A stretch of DNA of 5,763 nt from Nocardioides sp. (GTDB taxonomy: Bacteria > Actinomycetota > Actinomycetes > Propionibacteriales > Nocardioidaceae). The position numbers and the translations under genes were made by a program. Position 1 is the stretch's first letter; each line of letters opens with the position of its first letter. The stretch spans positions 1 to 5,763 of the forward strand of contig JAJPEO010000046.1 of assembly GCA_021166815.1 (NCBI GenBank), written 5' to 3'. The notes under the pieces were generated by a model that did not search any database, was not told the origin of the DNA, and saw nothing but the letters and a program-made list of their open reading frames with translations. Positions 1-5,272 of this stretch are shown one piece after another.

Positions 1-66
1 CGCGCTGCGCCACCCCATGAGCGGGGCGACGAAGCCGCGGGGTCCCCACGCACGCGAGGGCAGTGC

Positions 67-71
67 GAAGG
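67..71 (+). promoter_or_regulatory. Probable ribosome binding site of the CbrC-family gene
   Basis: GAAGG lies eight bases before the GTG at position 80. It supports that codon as the start over the in-frame ATG at 17, which has no visible Shine-Dalgarno sequence in the 16 bases available, and over the in-frame GTG at 71, which would abut this motif. No convincing promoter is visible in bases 1-66. Confidence 0.45.
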
Positions 72-79
72 TGTTGTCT

Positions 80-631
80 GTGAACACGCCCGTGCCGAGC
101 TTCCGGTATCACCCTGACCCCGTCGCCACCGGGTCAGCGACCGAGTCGGACGAGCCCTGCGACGTGTGCGGCGAACCGGCCGGCCACAAGTACCTGCCCG
201 CCATCATCGGTCGCCAGGTCGACGTCCTGTGCCTGCGCTGCATCGCCGACGGCACGGCCTCGACGCAGCTGGCGCACCCCGACGGGGAGCCCGCGGAGTT
301 CACCGACGGGTGGGGCGCCCCGGAGGGCGTGCCTTCGGCCGTGGTCCAGGAAGTCGCGCGCCGAACTCCTGGTTTCATGGGCTGGCAGCAGGAGCGCTGG
401 CTCTATCACTGCGCCGATGCCGCAGCCTTCCTCGGAAGGGTCGGTTGGGACGACGTGAAGGACCTGCCAGACGCGCTCGAGTCCTTGCGAGCCGACTTGG
501 CCCAGCTGGGCGTCGACGCGCGCGAGGCCGACCGGCAGATTGCCTGGATGAACCGAGACGGCGACCTGACCGGCTACCTGTTCCGCTGCCTGCACTGTGG
601 GACCCACCTCGTGTACTCCGACGCCAGCTAG
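80..631 (+). CDS. CbrC family protein (UPF0167), cysteine-rich, 183 aa
   Basis: The protein matches the CbrC/UPF0167 family. It has the N-terminal signature PxFxYHPDPxATG (residues 5-18), a middle CIADG segment (54-58), an RTPGFMGWQQERWLYHC segment (95-111) and a C-terminal YLFRCLHCG segment (166-174). Paired cysteines at 27/30, 51/54 and 170/173, plus His110-Cys111, look like metal ligands, probably zinc; this is inferred from spacing. E. coli CbrC is linked to colicin E2 tolerance, but the family's biochemical role is unknown and none is assigned here. There is no signal peptide or membrane segment, so it should be cytosolic. The start is GTG at 80 because the family signature begins there, GAAGG precedes it, and the 183-residue length suits the family. 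The longer reading from ATG 17 adds 21 unmatched residues. The gene stands alone and converges on the hydrolase gene after 29 bases. Confidence 0.88.
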   Translation: MNTPVPSFRYHPDPVATGSATESDEPCDVCGEPAGHKYLPAIIGRQVDVLCLRCIADGTASTQLAHPDGEPAEFTDGWGAPEGVPSAVVQEVARRTPGFMGWQQERWLYHCADAAAFLGRVGWDDVKDLPDALESLRADLAQLGVDAREADRQIAWMNRDGDLTGYLFRCLHCGTHLVYSDAS

Positions 632-644
632 CAACCGGGGCCGC

Positions 645-659
645 CCAGACCCCGTCTGG
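645..659. terminator. Small hairpin between convergent genes, possible bidirectional terminator
   Basis: CCAGAC, a CCC loop and GTCTGG form a perfect 6-bp stem in the 29-base gap between two converging genes. It starts 14 bases after the CbrC-family stop and ends just before the hydrolase stop. There is no T-run on either side, so it is not a classical intrinsic terminator. U-less hairpins are common after genes in high-GC actinobacteria. Function is inferred from position and symmetry only. Confidence 0.35.
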
Positions 660-660
660 C

Positions 661-1404
661 TCAGCCCAGGACCGCGGCCACCAGCCGAGCGGTCTCGACG
701 GGACGCTCCAGCGAGGGCAGGTGCCCAGCCCACGGGAGCTCGACCAGGTCAGCGCGCGGGAGTCCGTCGACCAAGGCACGCGCGGTGGCCTTGAAGAAGG
801 CGTGGTCGTGCTGCCCCACCACCACCGTGACCGGGGCGTCGATGCTGGAGAGGGCCACCGGCAGGTCCGGAGCCTCCTCGTCGTCGTCAGCCGCCAGCTG
901 AAGGTCGTACGCACGGCGTTGCATGTCCCGGACCAGTGCCCGGTGCTCGTCGTCCGCCTCCGGACCGACCCAGGTGTCGACCATCAGCGCCGTCGCACCG
1001 GCGAGGTCACCGGCCTCGACCAGCGACGCCTCCTGCCGCCAGACAGCGCGCAGTGACTCGTCCGGCTCCACGAGGTCGGCGGCTGCATCGAGGAGGACCA
1101 TCCGCTCGACCCGGTCGGGAACCGCTGACGCGACCTGGAGCGCGACGTAGCCGCCGTAGGACGCTCCGACGAGCGCGAACCCCTCGACGCCGAGCTCGTC
1201 GAGCAGGGAGAGCACGGACTCGGCGTGGGAGGTGTCGACGTCCGGAACCGAGCCGCCGTAGCCGGGAAGGTCACAGCGCACCACCGTGTGGCTCGCCGTG
1301 AGGGTGTCGACCTGCACGTCCCACATCCGGAGGTCCGCCACCCCGGCATGGATGAGCACGACGACCGGCCCTGAGCCCTCGACCACGTGGTGGAGTGTTG
1401 ACAT
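661..1404 (-). CDS. Alpha/beta-fold hydrolase, 247 aa
   Basis: This is a compact alpha/beta hydrolase with an intact catalytic triad. The nucleophile elbow G-A-S-Y-G places Ser82. GQHD gives Asp200 after a core strand (VTVVVGQHD). WAGHLPSLERP gives His228, in the usual 'GH.p..E.P' context. The oxyanion-loop motif after strand 3 is HAG (19-21), where many relatives have HGG or HGF. The substrate cannot be read from sequence; esterase, lactonase or C-C hydrolase activity are all possible. There is no signal peptide, so it is probably cytosolic. ATG at 1404 is chosen because family similarity starts there (MSTLHHVVEGSGPVVVLIH). The in-frame GTG at 1440 would add 12 residues encoded inside an inverted repeat. 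No Shine-Dalgarno sequence precedes 1404. CACGAT, six bases upstream, could be a weak -10 for a leaderless mRNA. The gene lies 54 bases downstream of the channel gene on the same strand. Confidence 0.88.
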   Translation of the reverse strand: MSTLHHVVEGSGPVVVLIHAGVADLRMWDVQVDTLTASHTVVRCDLPGYGGSVPDVDTSHAESVLSLLDELGVEGFALVGASYGGYVALQVASAVPDRVERMVLLDAAADLVEPDESLRAVWRQEASLVEAGDLAGATALMVDTWVGPEADDEHRALVRDMQRRAYDLQLAADDDEEAPDLPVALSSIDAPVTVVVGQHDHAFFKATARALVDGLPRADLVELPWAGHLPSLERPVETARLVAAVLG

Positions 1405-1422
1405 GCCGCGATCGTGGCACCG

Positions 1423-1443
1423 CAGGTGCGCACAGCGCACCTG
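1423..1443. repeat. Perfect 9-bp inverted repeat between the channel and hydrolase genes
   Basis: CAGGTGCGC, a 3-base spacer ACA, and GCGCACCTG are exact reverse complements. The repeat starts 15 bases past the channel stop codon and ends 18 bases before the hydrolase ATG. As RNA it would be a strong GC-rich hairpin that could terminate the channel transcript, though no T-run follows on the minus strand. As DNA it lies about 19-39 bases upstream of the hydrolase start, where it could be an operator over a -35 region. The sequence does not decide between the two. Confidence 0.5.
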
Positions 1444-1458
1444 GATTCGAACGAGCGG

Positions 1459-2157
1459 TCAGTCGTCCTCGTCCGCGACGTCCTCGCCGTGCGTGCCCGG
1501 CCGGGGCGCCCACGGCAGCTCGGTGGCGGGGCGGACCACGATCAGGCGGTCACCACGAGCCAGCAGCGACACCACCGGGTCGTAGTAGCGGTACGACTTC
1601 TCGTCGCGGATCACCGCGATCACCTGGTCGGACAGCGACTGGGGCTGCTTGCCGACCTCGGACAGCAGCAGCTCACGCTCGGCGACCTCCAGGCCCGTGC
1701 CGTAGGTGAGCAGGTCCTCCAGCACCGAGCCGAGCATCGGTGACATCGAGGACAACCCGAGGAGGCGGCCCACGGCGTCGGAGGACGTGATGACGGAGTT
1801 GGCCCCTGACTGGCGCATCAGGGGCCCGTTCTCGTGCTCGCCGGCCGCGGCGACGATGTAGGCGTCCTCGTTGAGCTGACGGGTGGTGAGGGTGACCAGG
1901 ACGTTGGTCGCGTCGCGGTCGGTCGTGACCAGCACGTGGCTCGCCTTCTCGATGCCGGCCTGGCGCAGGACGCCGCGCTTGGTGGCGTCGCCGGAGACCA
2001 CCACCATCTTGTCGCGGTGGGCGTCGGCGATGGCGATGGGACTCGGTTCGACCACGACGACCGAGGCCGGGTCGTAGCCGTTCTTGATCATCGTGCGGGC
2101 CGCGCTGCGCCCCTTGGTGCCGTAGCCGACGACGACGATGTGCTGCTCGTGCCCCAT
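1459..2157 (-). other. Possible second product: soluble RCK domain from internal start at Met119, 232 aa
   Basis: An in-frame ATG at 2157 (Met119 of the channel) begins the RCK domain at MGHEQHIVVVGYG, right after the transmembrane helices and basic linker. It is preceded by GGAGGA with a 5-base spacer, a better ribosome binding site than at either candidate start of the full-length protein. Initiation here would yield a soluble RCK subunit lacking the pore. In MthK, an internal start at Met107 is established to give free RCK domains that co-assemble with the channel into an octameric gating ring. Its use here is inferred. Confidence 0.5.
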
Positions 2158-2511
2158 GCGTTTCCTCCAGCGGGCGATGCGGAACGACTCACGGCCCTGG
2201 GTGGCCAGGACCTCGATGGTGGTGCCGATGAGCAGGACCAGGAAGGCGATGCGCAACGGGGTGATCAGGAATGCGTTGACCAGTCGGGCCGAGCTCGACA
2301 GCGGCGTCACGTCGCCGTAGCCGGTGGTGCTCAGGGTGACGGTCGTGTAGTAGATCGCGTCGACGAGGTCGACCTCGCCCGTGGGGTCGGTGTTGTCGAC
2401 GTAGCCAGCGCGGTCGAACCAGACCAGCGCGACGGTGCCGACGAGGATGGCAGCGGCTGCCAGGAGCCGGCGGGTGAGCTCCCACCAGGGGGACCGATCC
2501 CGGTCCGGCAT
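1459..2511 (-). CDS. Two-TM potassium channel with C-terminal RCK (KTN/TrkA-N, TrkA-C) domain, 350 aa
   Basis: This is an MthK-like inner-membrane K+ channel subunit, expected to form a tetrameric pore gated by a ligand on an RCK ring. M1 is about residues 15-32. The pore helix and selectivity filter TTGYGD are at 62-67, and M2 is about 77-103. A basic linker (about 107-118) leads to a Rossmann RCK domain with GYGTKG (129-134), Glu155 at the end of strand 2 (VVVVEP) and GDAT (174-177). A TrkA-C-like region covers about 265-330. The tail is acidic (HGEDVADEDD). Length is close to MthK. The start is ATG 2511, with a modest GGGCGGA upstream. An in-frame GTG at 2556, two bases after the YihY stop, would add 15 residues and is a real alternative. 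The open frame runs back to 3144, but that part is a shadow of the YihY gene. Probably co-transcribed with YihY. Met119 has its own strong ribosome binding site, listed separately. Confidence 0.93.
   Translation of the reverse strand: MPDRDRSPWWELTRRLLAAAAILVGTVALVWFDRAGYVDNTDPTGEVDLVDAIYYTTVTLSTTGYGDVTPLSSSARLVNAFLITPLRIAFLVLLIGTTIEVLATQGRESFRIARWRKRMGHEQHIVVVGYGTKGRSAARTMIKNGYDPASVVVVEPSPIAIADAHRDKMVVVSGDATKRGVLRQAGIEKASHVLVTTDRDATNVLVTLTTRQLNEDAYIVAAAGEHENGPLMRQSGANSVITSSDAVGRLLGLSSMSPMLGSVLEDLLTYGTGLEVAERELLLSEVGKQPQSLSDQVIAVIRDEKSYRYYDPVVSLLARGDRLIVVRPATELPWAPRPGTHGEDVADEDD
2163..2168 (-). promoter_or_regulatory. Internal Shine-Dalgarno sequence GGAGGA within the channel gene
   Basis: Read on the minus strand, codons TGG AGG AAA CGC (Trp115-Arg118) spell GGAGGA, with five bases AACGC before the Met119 ATG. 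AAA is the only non-AAG lysine codon among the gene's eight lysines, and Arg116 is the only AGG arginine codon I find in the gene. This suggests the bases are kept for ribosome binding rather than only for the residues encoded. Confidence 0.55.
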
Positions 2512-2558
2512 CGAGATCCGCCCGTGCTGCTCGGGCGACGTCGTGGTCGGCTGCACGG

Positions 2559-3521
2559 TCAGGAGTCTCGCACGCCGAGGCGCCCACGCAGGCGTTGCAC
2601 GAGCTCCGCGCGCGCACGAGTCGTGCCCTGCCGCGGGAACACGGTGTCGAAGGCCGCGTTGACGGCCGCTCCGATGAGGACCGCGATCGCCAGCAGGTAG
2701 AGCCACAGCAGCACGGCGATGGGTGCGGCGAGCGGGCCGTAGATCGACTTCGACTCGGATGCGGTGGCGGTGAGCACCCAGCGCAGGACGTAGGACCCGG
2801 CGATCCAGCAGAACAGCGAGAAGACCGCTCCGGGCAGGTTGAAGCTCCAGTTGGTCCGCACCGGTACGGACACGTGGTAGAGCGTCGCGAGGAAGCAGAT
2901 GCAGACCACGAGGACGACGGGCCAGTACAGCTCTTTGAGGATGTCCAGCCGCTCGGGCAGTGCCCGGTCGACCAACCGCGGTCCGGCGACCACGAGCGGG
3001 ATGCTGATCGCCCCGGTGACCATCGCCAGGGCGTACAGGACGAACGACAGCGCGCGGGTCTCGACGATCCCGCGGTGGCCTCCGAGGCCGTGCATGATCG
3101 TGATGGTGTCGACGAACACGTTGAGGGCCCGCGACCCCGACCACAGGGCCAGGATGAAGCCGATCGAGATGACGTCGTAGCGCCCGCCCTGGAGGACCTC
3201 GTCGATCGTCTTGGCGATGATGCCGTCGACCGCGCGGGCGGTGAGCGCGTGCCGCGAGATCGCCAGCACCGCGTTGCGGACGTGGGAGACCTGGGCGGCC
3301 GAGAACTGGTCGCTGACGAAGCCGATCGCCCCGGCCAGCGCGAAGACCAGCGGCGGCACGGAGAGCACGGCGAAGAACGCTGCTTCAGCGGCCAGGCCGG
3401 TGACCCGGAACCGGATGCACGAGCTCACCGTCGCCACGATGATGCGCCACAGATGGTGGGCCTGGCGGGCCGCGAAGGCTCGTACGGCGGGCAGCTGCTC
3501 CTGCCGCGCCCGCTCCACCAT
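2559..3521 (-). CDS. YihY/virulence factor BrkB family membrane protein, 320 aa
   Basis: This is a polytopic inner-membrane protein of the YihY/BrkB family, with about six hydrophobic segments: roughly residues 45-67, 115-130, 157-181, 199-217, 227-250 and 263-290. Family hallmarks include RVTGLAAEAAFFAVLSVPPL (39-58), ALWSGSRALN (125-134), and YGPLAAPIAVLLWLYLLAIA (261-280) followed by GAAVNAAFD. The molecular function is unknown. Old annotations as ribonuclease BN are wrong for this family, since RNase BN activity belongs to an unrelated protein. The N-terminal 30 residues and the C-terminal tail (about 297-320) are basic and probably cytoplasmic. ATG 3521 is preferred: it lies seven bases after a TACGGT hexamer, fitting a leaderless transcript. 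GTG codons at 3530 and 3539, and an in-frame ATG at 3611 adding 30 residues, are alternatives without good ribosome binding sites. The channel ATG follows 47 bases downstream, so the two are likely one operon. Confidence 0.9.
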   Translation of the reverse strand: MVERARQEQLPAVRAFAARQAHHLWRIIVATVSSCIRFRVTGLAAEAAFFAVLSVPPLVFALAGAIGFVSDQFSAAQVSHVRNAVLAISRHALTARAVDGIIAKTIDEVLQGGRYDVISIGFILALWSGSRALNVFVDTITIMHGLGGHRGIVETRALSFVLYALAMVTGAISIPLVVAGPRLVDRALPERLDILKELYWPVVLVVCICFLATLYHVSVPVRTNWSFNLPGAVFSLFCWIAGSYVLRWVLTATASESKSIYGPLAAPIAVLLWLYLLAIAVLIGAAVNAAFDTVFPRQGTTRARAELVQRLRGRLGVRDS

Positions 3522-3528
3522 GGGGATC

Positions 3529-3534
3529 ACCGTA
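3529..3534 (-). promoter_or_regulatory. Putative -10 element TACGGT for YihY (leaderless)
   Basis: On the minus strand TACGGT fits the actinobacterial TANNNT -10 pattern. Seven bases (GATCCCC) separate it from ATG 3521, so transcription would begin at or next to the start codon. No Shine-Dalgarno sequence precedes this ATG, as expected for a leaderless mRNA. I see no clear -35 at the usual distance. Confidence 0.4.
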
Positions 3535-3610
3535 GTCACTGCTCGTCGCGATCGGGCGAACGCGGCCTGTGGTCTGCGTCGCTGCCGTTCCGCGGGCGCG
3601 AGCGGGGGCA

Positions 3611-3616
3611 TACGGT
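3611..3616 (+). promoter_or_regulatory. Putative -10 element TACGGT for the AidB-like gene (leaderless)
   Basis: TACGGT fits TANNNT, and six bases (TGCCGC) separate it from ATG 3623, again placing the transcript start at the start codon. The only purine-rich tract upstream (GCGGGGG, 3602-3608) is 14 bases away, too far for a good ribosome binding site. A -35 is not clear; TTCCGC at 3588-3593 is a weak candidate at 17 bases. The 101-base region 3522-3622 between the two divergent genes holds nothing else I can identify. Confidence 0.4.
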
Positions 3617-3622
3617 TGCCGC

Positions 3623-5272
3623 ATGATCGACGCGCGTACCCCCCGGCCAGACCGCACCGCCACGAACCAGGCTCCCCCGCTGGTCGGCCACAACGTCGTC
3701 ACCGCGGACGCGGCGCTGGTCGAGGCGCTCACGCGTCACGGCTCCGCCGACGTCGTCGCCAGCCTGGAGGGTCTCGGCGCGGAGGCCGGCACCGAGGAGG
3801 CGCGGGAGCACGGGATGCTGGCCAACGAGCACGGCCCGGTGCTCAAGCCGTACGACCGCTGGGGCAACCGCGTCGACGAGGTCACCTTCCACCCGTCGTG
3901 GCACTGGCTGATGGACCGCGCCGTGGACCACGGGTTGCAGGGCGCTCCGTGGGAGTCCGACGACCCGAACGCCCACCTGCGTCGCGCGGCGGGCTTCTAC
4001 GCCTGGTCCCAGACCGAGCCGGGACACGGCTGCCCCATCTCCATGACCTACGCCGCGATCCCGGCGCTGCGCGCCGACGACGCCATCGCGAAGGAGTGGG
4101 GCCCACTGCTCGCGGCGACCCGGTACGACCCCGGGGTGCGCAGCCGGGCCGACAAGGTCGGTGCGCTGGCGGGCATGGGCATGACCGAGAAGCAGGGCGG
4201 CTCCGACGTGCGCACCAACGTCACGCGCGCTGTGCCCACGGGCGATCACGGCTGGTACACCCTCCACGGCCACAAGTGGTTCACCTCCGCGCCCATGAAC
4301 GACGTCTTCCTCGTGCTCGCGCAGACCGAGGGCGGGGTCACCTGCTTCGTCGTGCCGCGCGTGCTCGAGGACGGCACGCGCAACCAGCTCGACGTCGTGC
4401 GCCTCAAGGACAAGCTCGGCAACAGGTCCAACGCCTCGAGCGAGCTGGAGTTCGACGGCACCCTGGCCCAGCGCCTCGGCGACGAGGGCCGCGGGGTGCG
4501 CACGATCATCGAGATGGTCGCGGCGACGCGCCTGGACTGCGTGCTGGGCTCCGCGGCGCTGATGCGGCACTCCCTCGCCGAGGCGTCCTGGCACGTGGCG
4601 CACCGCTCCGCCTTCGGCGGGCTGCTCGTCGACAAGCCGCTGATGCAGAACGTCGTCGCCGACCTCGCCGTGGAGACCGAGGCCGCGACAGCCATCGCCA
4701 TGCGACTGGCTGCCGCAGTGGACCGTCCGCACGACCCCCACGAGGCGGCCCTGCGCCGCATCGCCCTGCCGCTGGCCAAGTTCTGGGTGTGCAAGCGGAC
4801 CCCGGCGATGGTGGCCGAGGCGCTGGAGTGCCTGGGCGGCAACGGCTACGTCGAGGAGAGCGGCCTGCCGCTGATGTTCCGCGAGTCCCCGCTGAACTCG
4901 ATCTGGGAGGGGTCCGGCAACGTCAACGCCCTCGACGTGCTGAGGGCGCTCTCGCGCGAGCCGGAGGTGCTGGAGGCGTGGATCACCGAGGTGGGCGCCG
5001 CCCGTGGCGGCGACGCCCGGCTGGACCGGGCCGTCGACGACACCCTCGCGCTCCTCGGCGACACCGACGGCCTCGAAGTCGGCGCTCGGCGACTCGCCGG
5101 GCACATGGCCGCGTGCCTGCAGGGCTCGCTGCTCGTCCGACACGCGCCGGCCGAGGTGGCCGACGCGTTCTGCAGCAGCCGCCTGCCCGGCAGCTACTCC
5201 GGCACCTTCGGCACCCTCACCACCGGCGGCCTGCGGTCGATCGTCGACCGGGCCACCCCCACCGTCGACTGA
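3623..5272 (+). CDS. aidB: AidB-family acyl-CoA dehydrogenase-like flavoprotein, 549 aa
   Basis: Near full-length similarity to E. coli AidB (541 aa), recognised from conserved blocks: FHPSWHWLM (89-97), CPISMTYAA (137-145), GMGMTEKQGGSDV (184-196), GHKWFTSAP (216-224), RLKDKLGNRSNAS (260-272), ECLGGNGYVEES (402-413) and NSIWEGSGN (425-433). The order is the acyl-CoA dehydrogenase fold: N-terminal helices, beta barrel (about 180-285), then C-terminal helices. FAD binding is expected. Glu429 in IWEGSGN aligns with the catalytic-base position of medium-chain acyl-CoA dehydrogenase. E. coli AidB has weak isovaleryl-CoA dehydrogenase activity, binds DNA and belongs to the Ada alkylation response. 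No ada gene is visible here, and the C-terminal domain is acidic, so a DNA-protection role is uncertain. ATG 3623 is chosen because similarity begins near residue 16 and a TACGGT hexamer lies six bases upstream; ATG 3569 would add 18 unmatched residues. The stop overlaps the next start. Confidence 0.93.
   Translation: MIDARTPRPDRTATNQAPPLVGHNVVTADAALVEALTRHGSADVVASLEGLGAEAGTEEAREHGMLANEHGPVLKPYDRWGNRVDEVTFHPSWHWLMDRAVDHGLQGAPWESDDPNAHLRRAAGFYAWSQTEPGHGCPISMTYAAIPALRADDAIAKEWGPLLAATRYDPGVRSRADKVGALAGMGMTEKQGGSDVRTNVTRAVPTGDHGWYTLHGHKWFTSAPMNDVFLVLAQTEGGVTCFVVPRVLEDGTRNQLDVVRLKDKLGNRSNASSELEFDGTLAQRLGDEGRGVRTIIEMVAATRLDCVLGSAALMRHSLAEASWHVAHRSAFGGLLVDKPLMQNVVADLAVETEAATAIAMRLAAAVDRPHDPHEAALRRIALPLAKFWVCKRTPAMVAEALECLGGNGYVEESGLPLMFRESPLNSIWEGSGNVNALDVLRALSREPEVLEAWITEVGAARGGDARLDRAVDDTLALLGDTDGLEVGARRLAGHMAACLQGSLLVRHAPAEVADAFCSSRLPGSYSGTFGTLTTGGLRSIVDRATPTVD

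Noticed and set aside
1443..1458. GTTCGAATCC on the minus strand, resembling a tRNA T-loop or a phage attachment core
   Set aside because: The flanking bases do not form a T-stem (GCTCG against CCAGG). There is no room for a tRNA between the channel stop and the hydrolase gene, and no integrase is nearby.
1834..2700. A 288-residue plus-strand frame opposite the channel gene
   Set aside because: Shadow of the channel coding strand, low in complexity (Gly/Asp/Val-rich) and without a recognisable family. The minus-strand product has intact filter and Rossmann motifs.
2512..3144. N-terminal extension of the channel frame, suggesting a 561-residue fusion protein
   Set aside because: The extension is out-of-frame sequence of the YihY gene and shows no membrane or domain character of its own. 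Channel similarity begins near 2511.
2559..3521. Reading the YihY-family protein as ribonuclease BN
   Set aside because: That name is a historical misassignment. The sequence is a polytopic membrane protein with no nuclease motif.
2595..3626. A 343-residue plus-strand frame opposite the YihY gene
   Set aside because: It is highly charged (Asp/Arg/Gly/Gln/His-rich) and typical of antisense shadow translation. The opposite strand encodes a clear six-helix YihY protein.
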